Below, one piece after another: positions 25,628 through 34,640 of a stretch of DNA of 50,187 nucleotides (position 1 is its first letter; the number at the start of each line of letters is the position of its first letter). The notes beneath the pieces were generated by a model. That model worked only from the letters and a program-made list of their open reading frames with translations, had not been told where the DNA came from and searched no databases. A program made the position numbers and the translations under genes. Source of the DNA: an uncultured Adlercreutzia sp. (GTDB taxonomy: Bacteria > Actinomycetota > Coriobacteriia > Coriobacteriales > Eggerthellaceae); NCBI GenBank assembly GCA_910585575.1, contig CAJUFS010000013.1, forward strand, positions 1 to 50,187, given 5' to 3'.

Positions 25628-28243
25628 ATGATCGATGCGGTTGATATTTGGGTTAAGGGCATTGTGCAAGGGGTGGGATTCCGCCCCTTCGTTTATCGTA
25701 TGGCGAAAAAGTACCTGATTAACGGGTGGGTGCTGAACGCTACCGACGGCGTGCACATTCATGCCGAGGGCGAAAGCAAGCTGGTTGACGAGTTCATCAT
25801 GGAGCTTTCGGACCACGCGCCGGCGGCCGCCAAGGTGGAGGAAATCGACATCAAGGAGGTGCCGCTCGAGCAGTTCGACTCCTTCGAGATTCGCTTCTCC
25901 GACGACGAGGACGTGGCTGAGACCACGCTGGTCTCGCCCGACCTTGCCACCTGTGAGGACTGTGTGACGGAGCTCTTCAACCCGAACGACCGCCGCTATC
26001 GCTACCCCTTCATCAACTGCACGAACTGCGGACCGCGCTTCACGATCATCGATCATTTGCCCTATGACCGCGCGGCCACCTCGATGGCGGCTTTCCCCAT
26101 GTGCCAGCGCTGCGCGGCCGAGTACGCCGATCCCCTCGACCGCCGTTTCCACGCCCAGCCCGATGCCTGCTTCGAATGCGGCCCCTCGGTGACGTGGTGT
26201 GTGGGTGCTGACGGAGAAGAGTCCATTGGCAAGACGCGCGAGGAGTCGGACGCCATCTTTGCAGCCGCCGTGGATATGCTGATGGCAGGCAAGATTCTGG
26301 CTGTAAAGGGCCTGGGTGGCTTCCACTTAGTGTGCGATGCGAATAACGCAGAAGCGGTGGCCGAATTACGCCGTCGCAAGCGGCGCGACGGCAAGGCTTT
26401 TGCGGTCATGGCTTCCTCGGTGGCGGACGCGCGCTGCCTGTGCAGCGTGTCCGAGGAAGAGGAAGCAGTGCTGACGGGGTCGGTGCGGCCTATCGTGCTG
26501 CTGCGCAAACGCCCCGATGGCGCCATTGGCGCCGGTGTAGCGGATAAGCTGACGGAGCTGGGTGTCATGCTGCCCTACACGCCGGTGCAGCATTTGCTCA
26601 TGCACGATTTCGCCGAAGTCTGGCAGCGCCAGGCGGGGAATACGGAGTCGTGCGAGGCGGTTCCTGGCCAGGCCGTGCCCCTGCTGGTGATGACATCGGG
26701 CAACGTCCACGACGAGCCCATTTGCATTACCGATGAGGAGGCTCGGGAGAAACTGGCCGGCATTGCCGATGCCTTCCTGGGCAATAACCGTCCCATTTTG
26801 ACGCGTTTCGACGACACCGTCGTCCGCTTGGTGCGTGTGGGAGAGGTTGAGGGGCGTCCCGACTATGCCGTGCAGTTCCTGCGTCGCGCTCGCGGCTTTG
26901 CGCCGGTGCCGATCTCCACGGCTGCGAACGCAGCAGCGGTGGTCGAGAACGAAGCGGCCCAAGGGGCCGAGCACGAGGCCGGCGTGGTAGCGGAAGCCGA
27001 GGCTGAGGCGCAGGTGCAGGCCGAGGCTCAGCCCGAAGCGGCCAGCAACCCTTCCTCGGACGGCGTCATCTTCGCCGCCGGTCCTGAGCAGAAGAACACC
27101 TTCACGCTGCTGCGCGGAACCGACGCTTTTGTGTCCCAGCATATCGGCGATGTTGAGAATGCCGAGACCTACGACGCATGGCTGGCAGCAAAAGACCGCT
27201 TCGAGAGTCTCTTCGAAATGACGCCGACCCAGGTGGTGTGCGATTTGCATCCCGAATACCTCACTTCGAAGTGGGCCCACCATCAGGAGCTGCCCGTAAC
27301 CGAGGTGCAGCATCATCACGCCCACATCGTCTCGGTTATGGCCGAGCACGGTCTTGCCGATGCGGTGTGCGGCATTGCCTTCGACGGTACGGGCTATGGC
27401 GTCGACGGGGCCATTTGGGGCGGTGAGGTGCTGCTTTCGAACCGCCAGGCTTTCGAGCGCTTCGCCAACTTCGCTTACGTTCCCATGCCGGGCGGCGCGG
27501 CTGCTATCAAGCATCCGCTGCGCATGGCCTATGGCGTGCTGTGGGCCTACGATTTGCTCGATCATCCGGCCGCGCAGCGGGCCCTGGCTCCTTTGGGCGA
27601 GGAGGCCGCGCTGTGCGAGAAGATGATCGATCGGGGGTTGAACACCCCTATGACCTCCTCGGTTGGGCGGCTGTTCGATGCCGCTAGCGCGTTGCTGGGC
27701 GTGTGCACTGAGCCGTCCTATGAGGGGGAAGGGGCCATCTTGCTAGAGGCGGCTATGGAAGCTGCCGGGGCGGCCGCGCCGGCAGCCGCAGCTCAGGAAG
27801 AGGCCGCGGGCGTCATTCCCGAAGATGAGCTGACGGCCAAGGAGCGCTATGCCGTCACGGTGGTGAAGAACACGGCCACCGAAACGAGCACGGCCGAAGA
27901 TACCTCGGTGGTGCTGTTCGACGCCGAGGGCACCTTCCGCGCGTTGTTGGACGACATGGCGGCTGGTGTCCCCGTCGCTGTTATCGCGCGCCGCTTCCAT
28001 GATGCCTTGGTGTCGGCCGTGGTTATGGGAGCCGAATTGGTGCGCGCTATGTACGGCATTGCCACCGTGGTGCTTTCTGGCGGCGTCTTCATGAATCGCT
28101 ACCTGGTTGAGCATGTCTTGCCGGCTTTGGCCGAGGCGGGCTTCACCGCGGCTATCAATCGCGATCTGCCCCCCAATGACGGGTGTATTTCCTATGGTCA
28201 GGCGGTGGTGTGCTCCGCTCGTTCTGCAGAGCAGGTAGACTAG
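25628..28243 (+). CDS. hypF: HypF carbamoyltransferase for NiFe-hydrogenase maturation
   Basis: HypF makes thiocarboxamide on HypE from carbamoyl phosphate and ATP, the source of the cyanide ligands of the NiFe active site. The domains are in the usual order. An N-terminal acylphosphatase domain (KGIVQGVGFRPFVYRMA) is followed by two zinc-finger motifs (CEDCVTELF...CTNCGPRFT; CQRCAAEY...CFECGP), a YrdC-like domain (LAVKGLGGFHLVCDA) and a Kae1/TobZ-like carbamoyltransferase domain (EVQHHHAHIVSVMAEHG, GIAFDGTGYG, VLSGGVFMN). The protein is 871 residues against ~750-800 for the family. The excess is an Ala/Glu-rich linker (~435-480) between the YrdC and Kae1 parts and an Ala-rich insert near 715-735. 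AAGGAG precedes ATG 25628. Confidence 0.96.
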   Translation: MIDAVDIWVKGIVQGVGFRPFVYRMAKKYLINGWVLNATDGVHIHAEGESKLVDEFIMELSDHAPAAAKVEEIDIKEVPLEQFDSFEIRFSDDEDVAETTLVSPDLATCEDCVTELFNPNDRRYRYPFINCTNCGPRFTIIDHLPYDRAATSMAAFPMCQRCAAEYADPLDRRFHAQPDACFECGPSVTWCVGADGEESIGKTREESDAIFAAAVDMLMAGKILAVKGLGGFHLVCDANNAEAVAELRRRKRRDGKAFAVMASSVADARCLCSVSEEEEAVLTGSVRPIVLLRKRPDGAIGAGVADKLTELGVMLPYTPVQHLLMHDFAEVWQRQAGNTESCEAVPGQAVPLLVMTSGNVHDEPICITDEEAREKLAGIADAFLGNNRPILTRFDDTVVRLVRVGEVEGRPDYAVQFLRRARGFAPVPISTAANAAAVVENEAAQGAEHEAGVVAEAEAEAQVQAEAQPEAASNPSSDGVIFAAGPEQKNTFTLLRGTDAFVSQHIGDVENAETYDAWLAAKDRFESLFEMTPTQVVCDLHPEYLTSKWAHHQELPVTEVQHHHAHIVSVMAEHGLADAVCGIAFDGTGYGVDGAIWGGEVLLSNRQAFERFANFAYVPMPGGAAAIKHPLRMAYGVLWAYDLLDHPAAQRALAPLGEEAALCEKMIDRGLNTPMTSSVGRLFDAASALLGVCTEPSYEGEGAILLEAAMEAAGAAAPAAAAQEEAAGVIPEDELTAKERYAVTVVKNTATETSTAEDTSVVLFDAEGTFRALLDDMAAGVPVAVIARRFHDALVSAVVMGAELVRAMYGIATVVLSGGVFMNRYLVEHVLPALAEAGFTAAINRDLPPNDGCISYGQAVVCSARSAEQVD

Positions 28244-28316
28244 CCGAATCCTCGCCTCCGCGCGCGGGACAACTTGAGACAATAGGAGAAAAGACGCTCG
28301 CTGAACGGAGGAGCTT

Positions 28317-28559
28317 ATGTGCTTGGCAATTCCCGCTAAGGTGGCGAAGCTCGAAGAGGGCAACTTGGCCACGGTTGATATTCTGGGAGTAACCCGCGAG
28401 ATTTCCGTGGATCTGACTCCTCAGGCCCAGGTGGGCGATTACGTGCTGGTGCACGCTGGCTTTGCCATCGAGGTGGTGGACGAGCGGTTCGCCCAGGAAA
28501 CCATCGACCTTATCAAACAGTTTCCCGAGCTGGCCGATCTCGACACTGCGGCGGCCTAG
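28317..28559 (+). CDS. hypC: HypC/HupF-family hydrogenase maturation chaperone
   Basis: Small chaperone of 80 residues that partners HypD during assembly and delivery of the Fe(CN)2CO unit and binds the hydrogenase large-subunit precursor. The essential N-terminal Cys2 is present (MCLAIPAKV), as is the beta-barrel core (VDLTPQAQVGDYVLVHAGFAI). The start follows GGAGGAG. It lies 73 bp after hypF and is followed 3 bp later by hypD. The C-terminus includes the usual ETIDLIKQ helix. Confidence 0.96.
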   Translation: MCLAIPAKVAKLEEGNLATVDILGVTREISVDLTPQAQVGDYVLVHAGFAIEVVDERFAQETIDLIKQFPELADLDTAAA

Positions 28560-28562
28560 GTC

Positions 28563-29654
28563 ATGGATCAGATGCAAGAAGAGCTGCGGGCCTTCAAGGA
28601 CCCTAAGCTGGCCCGCGGCCTCATCGAGTCTATCCAGGCGCTGGCCCCCGAATCAGCCACGCTTATGGAGGTGTGCGGCACCCATACGGTGGCCATCGCC
28701 CGCAACGGCATTCGCGGCCTCATGCCCGAGGGCACGCGTCTGGCCTCGGGGCCGGGCTGCCCGGTGTGCGTGACTAGCAACCACGATATCGACAAGGTTA
28801 TTGCTCTGGCCCGCGTGCCCGAAGTGACGATTGCCACCTTCGGTGATATGACCCGCGTGCCCGGTTCCTCCTCCAGCCTATTGGCCGAGCAGGCCGCAGG
28901 CCGCTCGGTGGAGATCGTCTACTCGCCGCTCGACGCCCTAAAGCTGGCCGCAGAAAACCCCGATCGCCAGATTGTGTTCGTAGGGGTGGGCTTCGAGACC
29001 ACCACGCCGCTGGTGGCCATGGCCATCAAGCGCGCGAAGGCCATGGGCCTGAAGAACTTCAGCGTGTACGGCGCGCACAAGAACATGCCCGGTGCGTTAG
29101 AGGTTATCGTCAACGATCCTGGTGTGCAGGTGAGCGCCCTCATTCTGCCAGGCCATGTGTCTACCATCATCGGGGCCGAGCCCTATCGGTTCTTGGCCGA
29201 GAAGTATGGCATTCCTGGCGTTATTACCGGATTCGAGCCCGTGGATGTGCTGCAGGGCATCGCCATGATCATGCGGCAGCTGCACGAGGGCCGCGCCGAC
29301 ATCGAGATTGCCTATGCCCGCGGCGTCATGCCCGAGGGCAACCCCGTAGCCCTGGCTGCTATCGATGAGGTCTTTGAGACCTGTGCCGCCACTTGGCGCG
29401 GCCTGGGTGAAATTCCCGGTTCGGGCTACCGCATCCGCGAGGAATTCGCCGAGTTCGACGCCATGCGCCGCTTCGACCCACCCATCGAGCCCACGGTGGA
29501 GCCCAAGGGCTGCCGCTGCGGCGATGTGCTGCGCGGCATCATGGCACCCAGCGACTGCCCGCTGTTCCGCACGGTGTGCACCCCCGAAAACCCCGTGGGC
29601 CCCTGCATGGTGTCGAGCGAGGGCAGCTGCGCCGCCTACTATCGATATTACTAG
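28563..29654 (+). CDS. hypD: HypD hydrogenase maturation Fe-S protein
   Basis: HypD is the scaffold on which, together with HypC, iron receives CN and CO ligands during NiFe-hydrogenase assembly. The 363-residue protein has the signature CGTHT (MEVCGTHTVAI), GPGCPVCVT, GFETTTP and the C-terminal cysteine set (CRCGDVLRG, CPLF, GPCMVSSEGSCAAYYRY) that ligates the 4Fe-4S cluster. It starts 3 bp after hypC without a strong ribosome binding site, which suggests coupling. hypE, which normally follows hypD, is not next, nor anywhere in this window, and neither are hypA, hypB or hydrogenase structural genes. Confidence 0.97.
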   Translation: MDQMQEELRAFKDPKLARGLIESIQALAPESATLMEVCGTHTVAIARNGIRGLMPEGTRLASGPGCPVCVTSNHDIDKVIALARVPEVTIATFGDMTRVPGSSSSLLAEQAAGRSVEIVYSPLDALKLAAENPDRQIVFVGVGFETTTPLVAMAIKRAKAMGLKNFSVYGAHKNMPGALEVIVNDPGVQVSALILPGHVSTIIGAEPYRFLAEKYGIPGVITGFEPVDVLQGIAMIMRQLHEGRADIEIAYARGVMPEGNPVALAAIDEVFETCAATWRGLGEIPGSGYRIREEFAEFDAMRRFDPPIEPTVEPKGCRCGDVLRGIMAPSDCPLFRTVCTPENPVGPCMVSSEGSCAAYYRYY

Positions 29655-29681
29655 GGACTGACCAGCACATTGAAACGAACG

Positions 29682-29710
29682 GGGGCGTCGTTGCGATTAG
29701 ACGGCGCCCC
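29682..29710 (+). terminator. Terminator-like hairpin after hypD
   Basis: GGGGCGTCGT at 29682-29691 pairs along its full length with ACGGCGCCCC at 29701-29710 (one G-T pair) around a 9-nt loop. There is no T-run after it, so efficiency is doubtful. Confidence 0.45.
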
Positions 29711-29813
29711 GGTTGAGAATAAGTTGTGAAACAATAGAGAATCCAACGCGAACGACCTGCGAACCAGCAGGTGTAGCCTTCTCGCCCCAATGTACCGCGA
29801 GAAGGGAGGCGCC

Positions 29814-30836
29814 GTGGGCGCTCAGCGAATCGAATTCTCCAATGCCCAGATGTTCAATTACGTGATGAGTCGAGAGGAGATCTGTCGATCGCTTCTCGAG
29901 CGCGTTCTGAAAATGGATATCGAGCGCATCGACTATATCTCAGTCGAACATGAGATCGATCCTAATAGGGAGGGTCGCGGGGTCCGCCTTGACGCTTACG
30001 CCAAGAATTCAACGACGGCTTTCGATGTGGAGATGCAATCACAGGACGAATACTGGCTCGGTCTGCGTTTTCGGTACTACCAGGCAGCCATCGACACTGA
30101 TCTTCTCAAGAAGGGGGATGATTACGATGACCTTCCCTGGTGCTTCATTATCTTTCTGTGTGTTCATGATCCCTTCCAAGCAGGCCTGCCCGTCTACACT
30201 CTGGAGCCTCGCTGCTACGAGAGCGACGAGGTGGACGCTAACTGCCGTATGCGCTGGATTGTTTTGAACGGTGAATCTTGGGAACGAGAGGGGGACAGGC
30301 CAATGCGCTCCTTGCTACAATATATCGAGGAGGGGACGGTGACAGCGTCCGATCCACTCGTTTCGATGATCGATCAAGTGGTGTCAGAGGCCAATGCCGA
30401 CGAGAAGGTGATGAGCAAGATGATCTCCGTAAGCACAGTGGAAGAGAACGCCGAACGTCGCGTGCGGATGGCGAAGCGGTACTACCGCCAGTATTACTCC
30501 GAAGAAGGGAGACGGCTCGGCCTGGAGGAGGGTCGCGAGGAGGGTCGCGAGGAAGGTCGCGAAGAAGGTCGCGAAGAGGGCCGAGAAGAGGGCCGCGAGC
30601 TGGGACTCGCCGAAGGCCGAGAAGAGGGCCTTGCCGAGGGCCGCGAACTGGGCCGTGAGTTGGGACTCGCCGAAGGGCGAGAGGAAGGTCGTGCTGAGGG
30701 CGAGGCGCTCTATGGTCGCCTGGTCGAGGCCCTTCTGACGGCGGGCCGTCAAGAAGATTTGCTACGGGCAACGCAAGATGAAGCCTACCGTGCTTCCCTT
30801 ATCGATGAGCTGGGCCTTCAGGAGCCTCGCTGTTAG
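29814..30836 (+). CDS. Rpn-family PD-(D/E)XK nuclease (transposase-like) with GREE repeats
   Basis: Member of the Rpn/PDDEXK_2 family of recombination-promoting nucleases, often annotated as transposases. The nuclease core has the Asp in VRLDAYAKN and the paired Glu/Gln in FDVEMQSQ. The ring of aromatic residues that follows ([25 protein letters not shown]) is typical. The C-terminal third is a charged tetrapeptide repeat of the GREE/GRE-L type, probably a long helix. I prefer GTG 29814 behind GGGAGG; ATG 29790 lacks a ribosome binding site and would add 8 residues. No inverted repeats or target duplications suggest an active transposon. The GIY-YIG gene follows after 1 bp, so two nuclease-fold proteins share a transcript. 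Confidence 0.82.
   Translation: MGAQRIEFSNAQMFNYVMSREEICRSLLERVLKMDIERIDYISVEHEIDPNREGRGVRLDAYAKNSTTAFDVEMQSQDEYWLGLRFRYYQAAIDTDLLKKGDDYDDLPWCFIIFLCVHDPFQAGLPVYTLEPRCYESDEVDANCRMRWIVLNGESWEREGDRPMRSLLQYIEEGTVTASDPLVSMIDQVVSEANADEKVMSKMISVSTVEENAERRVRMAKRYYRQYYSEEGRRLGLEEGREEGREEGREEGREEGREEGRELGLAEGREEGLAEGRELGRELGLAEGREEGRAEGEALYGRLVEALLTAGRQEDLLRATQDEAYRASLIDELGLQEPRC
30525..30690 (+). repeat. 12-bp tandem repeats encoding the GREE array
   Basis: Imperfect 12-bp units (variants of GAGGGTCGCGAG) repeat within the Rpn-family gene. Since 12 bp is four codons, changes in copy number keep the frame. The array is coding, not CRISPR. Confidence 0.85.
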
Positions 30837-30837
30837 C

Positions 30838-31143
30838 ATGAGCTCTTCCCGGTCTCACTACATGTACGTTCTTGAGTGTGCTGATGGCTCGCTCTACACC
30901 GGCTACGCGGTGGATGTTCATGCGCGCTTGGCCGTGCACAACGCCGGCAAAGGGGCGAAGTACACGCGGGCGCGCTTGCCCGTCAGTCTTTTGGCCTACG
31001 CCTCGTTCGAAACCAAGCACGACGCCATGCACGCGGAGTATGTATTCAAGCAGCTCACCCGCGACGAGAAAGACGGGCTTCTCGCCGCGGCGTCGCGCAC
31101 AAGTTTTGAGGCAGCGCTGCGGCCTCTACTCGATGGTCGCTGA
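30838..31143 (+). CDS. GIY-YIG domain protein (UPF0213/YhbQ type)
   Basis: A 101-residue single-domain GIY-YIG protein of the YhbQ type. The two-part signature appears as [17 protein letters not shown], and the catalytic Arg/Glu region as [13 protein letters not shown] and [14 protein letters not shown]. The family is small and predicted to act on nucleic acids; its physiological role is poorly defined. ATG 30838 is 1 bp after the Rpn-family stop, and the nearest AGGAG (30820-30824) lies 13 bp upstream, so coupling is likely. Its last 18 bp overlap the convergent minus-strand gene's 3' end. Confidence 0.88.
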   Translation: MSSSRSHYMYVLECADGSLYTGYAVDVHARLAVHNAGKGAKYTRARLPVSLLAYASFETKHDAMHAEYVFKQLTRDEKDGLLAAASRTSFEAALRPLLDGR

Positions 31144-32841
31144 GCTAGTGGGGCCTAGCATCTCGGGAAGGTAGATACTCGGCTCTATGGTGCACAGCCG
31201 CTGCCCGTTTTTCAGCTGAATGCGGGCGATGGCCAGCTTAAGCTGTTCGGCTGCTTCGAGGGGGCAGGTTGCAAAGCCGGTAAGCACCAGGCGCTCGGCG
31301 GTTCGCTCCCTCACGAGGCGCAAGAGAGAGCGGTCGTCGTTCAGCGCCCGTTCGCGGGCTGATCCCACCAAGGTTCCTTCATCGACCATTGATCGCGTGG
31401 GGATGAAGCCATTGACGAAGCCGCCGAAAATTACCCGATCGAAGGTATGATCGACCAAGTCGGCAGGGTGTCCCACGCGTACAGCCGCAGGCTCGCCCGC
31501 TTCGGCAGCTGCCTCGCATTCCTTGCGACCGCGAACAGGCGCCCGGTCCCCCTGCTCGATCAAGGCGAGGGCCTCGCGATAGGGGCCGAGAAGGCTTTGG
31601 GCGAAAGGACTGTCGGCGGGGAGGCCTTCGAGGGCGTTATCTGCCAAACGACGTAACGCCTCGGCGAGGGGCAGGCCAGGGGATGCCGTGCGCAGCTCCG
31701 AGACCGCGGCGCTGCGGGCTAGCGGGTCGCCGAGGGCAAGCCACTGGCGCCACGCAAGCGAGTCGTGAGGGTTTCGAGCCAGTCTCTCGAGAAGGCGCTG
31801 GCGGTCTCCCTCCGTCGCGGTCCAGCGCCGGTGTCCCAGAGGGCTGCATCTTGGCGCCTTCAGGGGGGTGGCGGCCACCCCGCAGCTCTGCAAGGCTCTT
31901 AGCGCATTCGCGCGCCAGGTGCCATTGGTGGCGACGACGGCGATGCGCGCGGGAGGGATACCCGCGGCTAGGGCGCGAGAAACCTCGTCAACCACAGCGG
32001 CCATCTCCTCGGAGGGCGTTTCCGTTGAATGCCACGTTGTCTGCAGGCTTGGGAAGGGCTCATCAAGCACCACGCGCTCGCAGGGCCGATGCTCGGCGGC
32101 GAAGCGCTTAAGGCCGTCGCGCGCGGGCCACGGCTCGAACGCAGCGGGCAACAGCGTCTCGCTGCCGGCCACGGCCAGCCTCTCACGGGCCAAAAGAGCG
32201 ATCATCTCTTGGCTCGCGCGGCTCATAAGCGGATAGTCGTCGGCCAGCACCACGGCCGCCCCGAACGAGGCTCTCAAGGAGGGGACAGCGCGCAGGGCGT
32301 GGACGGCAAGGTTCACGGCCTCTCCTGCCAACAGGGCTTCGTCGAAGGCGAGAATGTCGTGGGCCAATGCCAACTGGGCCCGCTCCTCGGTGGTTTGGAT
32401 CCAAGCGAGATTATCGTCATCGAGATTGGCGAGGCCACACAAGAGGAAGCCCCACAGCTCTCGGAGCCGTCGCTGTTTCAGGCCGCTCGTCTTGAGGTCT
32501 TCGAAGAACACTGCCTCGTCGTCGCGGTCCATCACGCGCGGTACGCGGCCGGACACGCGAGCGGCCCGAGGGTCCTCTAAGATGCTCAGGGCGCACTCAA
32601 GCGGCGTGGTCACCCTCAGGGCCGCGCCCCCGACGCCACCCCGCCGCTTCTCGAGGGACTGGGCGGCGGCAGGCGTTGCGCAGAACAGAAGGGCGCAGGG
32701 CTCGGTGCCGCTCGGGCTCGGTGCATCGGGGCCCAGGCTCGGCGAGCACCAGGCTCGTGCTCGATCGATCAGAGCAGAGGTTTTGCCCGAGCGCGGTCCT
32801 CCGACAATGCAGAGCGCCTCGGCGAGAGGATCGTGGTTCAT
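31126..32841 (-). CDS. UvrD-like (SF1) helicase-related protein with degenerate motifs
   Basis: A 571-residue protein with the overall plan of UvrD/AddB-type SF1 proteins. Walker A is intact (GGPRSGKT, residues 14-21). A Walker-B-like stretch ([15 protein letters not shown]) has DD in place of DE, but a Q like that of DxxQ motifs follows at 211. The motif III region is eroded (AVAGSETLL, no GDxxQ). The later SF1 region is recognisable in [20 protein letters not shown] and the motif V-like [15 protein letters not shown]. Motif VI is weak ([17 protein letters not shown]). At 571 residues it lacks the large 1B/2B insertions. ATPase may survive, but helicase activity is doubtful. Start ATG 32841 has AAAAGGAG upstream. 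It follows the NapH-like gene on the same strand, beyond a long hairpin. Function unknown. Confidence 0.7.
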   Translation of the reverse strand: MNHDPLAEALCIVGGPRSGKTSALIDRARAWCSPSLGPDAPSPSGTEPCALLFCATPAAAQSLEKRRGGVGGAALRVTTPLECALSILEDPRAARVSGRVPRVMDRDDEAVFFEDLKTSGLKQRRLRELWGFLLCGLANLDDDNLAWIQTTEERAQLALAHDILAFDEALLAGEAVNLAVHALRAVPSLRASFGAAVVLADDYPLMSRASQEMIALLARERLAVAGSETLLPAAFEPWPARDGLKRFAAEHRPCERVVLDEPFPSLQTTWHSTETPSEEMAAVVDEVSRALAAGIPPARIAVVATNGTWRANALRALQSCGVAATPLKAPRCSPLGHRRWTATEGDRQRLLERLARNPHDSLAWRQWLALGDPLARSAAVSELRTASPGLPLAEALRRLADNALEGLPADSPFAQSLLGPYREALALIEQGDRAPVRGRKECEAAAEAGEPAAVRVGHPADLVDHTFDRVIFGGFVNGFIPTRSMVDEGTLVGSARERALNDDRSLLRLVRERTAERLVLTGFATCPLEAAEQLKLAIARIQLKNGQRLCTIEPSIYLPEMLGPTSSATIE

Positions 32842-32907
32842 GGCGGCTCCTTTTCGGATTGGGGAAGCCCGACGGTTCGAGGACATTGGGGAATCGAGAC
32901 CATCGAG

Positions 32908-32973
32908 CTCCCCCTGATCGGCCTTTCTGGAAGGAGGGAGGGGGAAGGGGGGTGAAAGGCCGATCAGGGGGAG
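32908..32973 (-). promoter_or_regulatory. 20-bp perfect inverted repeat in the leader of the helicase-like gene
   Basis: The arms 32908-32927 and 32954-32973 are exactly complementary over 20 bp with a 26-nt loop. In the minus-strand transcript the loop is pyrimidine-only apart from its ends and contains CTCCTT, which is complementary to the AAGGAG of the downstream gene. No T-run follows. It could act as terminator, mRNA stabiliser or translation control. Confidence 0.6.
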
Positions 32974-33020
32974 GCTGGACGAAGGAGAGGAGAAGCTTCG
33001 CCCAGCGCTTCCTGGAAGGA

Positions 33021-33977
33021 CTAGGAGAGGGCGTCAGTAGCCTCGTCCAGCTCGTCGGGGCTTAGCTGCGGAAGCGCGCCCGGAACGTGCTGTTTCGCCC
33101 GGAAGGGCATCGTGATGGCGTTGCCCGGGCAGGCGTCCACGCAGGCGCGACAGCGGGTGCACTCGTTCCACGTGGTGCCCAGTTCGGGGTGGCGCGGGTT
33201 GATGGCCACCTCGCACACCTCCGCACAGCGGCCGCAGGTGGCTCCGTGGGCGGTTTCCAGGCACTGCTCGTCGTCGATGGCCGGCAGGAAGGTGCGGTTG
33301 GCCTTCGCCACGAGGCTCATAAACGAAGAGATAGGGCAGAGGTGCGAGCACCACTTGCGGAAGAACACCACCTCGGCCAGAAGCAACAGGGGGATCAGCA
33401 CCACCGACCAGGTAACGTCGCCATTGCCGAACAAGGCGATGAGCAAAAACACCAGCGCGAAGGAAAGTCCCACGGGGCATACCAGGCAGAACACGGGAAA
33501 TCCGAACAGGGCCGCCGACAGTAAGGTACCGCCCAAGATGAAGTGCCGCGAGTCGGCGGGCTTCCGATCGGCGCAGGAGGCGCAGGATCCGGCGCAGCCC
33601 TGGGACAGGGCCTTCTTCTCGGCCGCCGTCAGAGGGGCCTGCGGGCTTTTACCGTTCGGTGCAGCCTCCTTCGCGGCGTCCTGCTTTTTGAGCAGGCCGC
33701 GCAGCTTCTGCCAGACGGGAACCGGGCACAGCCATCCGCAGAAGGCGCGACCCAGAATTAGGATGGCGGCGATGGCCAGCACCACCGAGATGACGGCGCG
33801 CGGCACGAGGGTTTTGCTGGCAAGCATGGTGCCCAGGGCGCCGATGGGGCAGATGAGGGAGATGGATTCCCAACCAAAGGCAGACAGGGTGCCGACGCTG
33901 GCGTGCGCCGCATAGGCAACGCCCGCCACGGCCAACAGGCCCAAGGGTATGATCACGCGGAGTTTCTGGTTCTTCAT
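33021..33977 (-). CDS. NapH-like membrane 4Fe-4S protein
   Basis: Predicted quinol-oxidising membrane Fe-S protein of the NapH/YccM/NosR-C type. The 318 residues include four or five membrane segments and the polyferredoxin-type CxxxCP motifs after membrane helices (FCGWLCPVPVW, CLVCPVGLSF, CSHLCPISSF). A cysteine-bearing loop (CAGSCASCAD) and a C-terminal soluble ferredoxin domain follow (CGRCAEVCEV, then CTRCRACVDACPG). The family passes electrons from menaquinol to periplasmic reductases, usually with NapG. It begins 3 bp after the NapG-like gene. No napA-type catalytic subunit is in this arm, so its partner may be the DmsABC-like enzyme encoded on the other side of the locus or an enzyme elsewhere. 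Confidence 0.85.
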   Translation of the reverse strand: MKNQKLRVIIPLGLLAVAGVAYAAHASVGTLSAFGWESISLICPIGALGTMLASKTLVPRAVISVVLAIAAILILGRAFCGWLCPVPVWQKLRGLLKKQDAAKEAAPNGKSPQAPLTAAEKKALSQGCAGSCASCADRKPADSRHFILGGTLLSAALFGFPVFCLVCPVGLSFALVFLLIALFGNGDVTWSVVLIPLLLLAEVVFFRKWCSHLCPISSFMSLVAKANRTFLPAIDDEQCLETAHGATCGRCAEVCEVAINPRHPELGTTWNECTRCRACVDACPGNAITMPFRAKQHVPGALPQLSPDELDEATDALS

Positions 33978-33980
33978 GGT

Positions 33981-34619
33981 CTAGGCCTCGCTCTCGGGAA
34001 CGACGATGATGGCGCGCGAGGTGGCGCCGACGGCGTAGGAGCCTTCTTTTTGGGAAACGCAGACGTTCTGGCAGGCACCGCAACCGTTGCATTTCTCGGG
34101 CAGCACCACGGGGCGCCCGTACTCGTCCAGCTCGATGGCCTCGTAGGGGCAGGCGTCATAGCAGAACTTGCAGCCGTTGTTTTTATCCCAGGCCAGGCAC
34201 CAGTCGCGAATGAGCGTCGCCTTGCCGAGGATGACGGTCTCGGGGGTGGCGTCCAGGGGCAGGCGCAGCGCTTCCGTGGGGCACGAGGCCACGCACAGCG
34301 GAACGCCGTTGTTGGCCTCCTCGCAGTAATCGCACCAGCCCTCGTTGAAGTTGGCGGTGGGGGTGCGAACCGTGACGATGCCGTCTTCCAGATGGGCCGG
34401 CCGCAGGGCATTTTTCGGGCAGGCCTCCACGCAGCGCTCGCAGCGGATGCAAGCGGCAATGAGGGCAGCCTCGTCCTGACCGCCCGGCGGCCGCACTTGA
34501 GCTTCGGCCGGTACGGCCTTCAGGGCTCCCAGGGCCAAAAGGGCGCATCCGCCGCCCACCCCCAGGGCGAAGGTGCGGCGCGACATGCCGGCGCCGGGCC
34601 TCTTCTTCTCGTCTCCCAT
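33981..34619 (-). CDS. NapG-like Tat-exported ferredoxin
   Basis: A 212-residue exported Fe-S protein. A twin-arginine signal (MSRRTFALGVGGGCALLALG) is followed by four cysteine clusters in 4Fe-4S ferredoxin style: CIRCERCVEACPKNAL, CDYCEE...CVASCP, CKFCYDACPYEAIEL and CNGCGACQNVCV. The arrangement matches NapG/DmsB-like electron carriers that work with NapH at the outer face of the membrane. The start has AGGAGAG upstream. It is followed by the NapH-like gene after 3 bp and preceded by the TorD-like gene after 21 bp, within the minus-strand operon. The real electron acceptor is unknown. Confidence 0.87.
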   Translation of the reverse strand: MGDEKKRPGAGMSRRTFALGVGGGCALLALGALKAVPAEAQVRPPGGQDEAALIAACIRCERCVEACPKNALRPAHLEDGIVTVRTPTANFNEGWCDYCEEANNGVPLCVASCPTEALRLPLDATPETVILGKATLIRDWCLAWDKNNGCKFCYDACPYEAIELDEYGRPVVLPEKCNGCGACQNVCVSQKEGSYAVGATSRAIIVVPESEA

Positions 34620-34640
34620 GTTCTCTCCTCTTCTGTGCTG

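Noticed and set aside
30525..30690. Possible CRISPR or minisatellite array
   Set aside because: Units are contiguous 12-bp repeats without spacers and encode a GREE repeat in frame inside the Rpn-family gene.
29814..30836. Active insertion sequence
   Set aside because: The Rpn-family gene has no flanking inverted repeats or target-site duplications that I can see, so it is annotated as a nuclease gene only.
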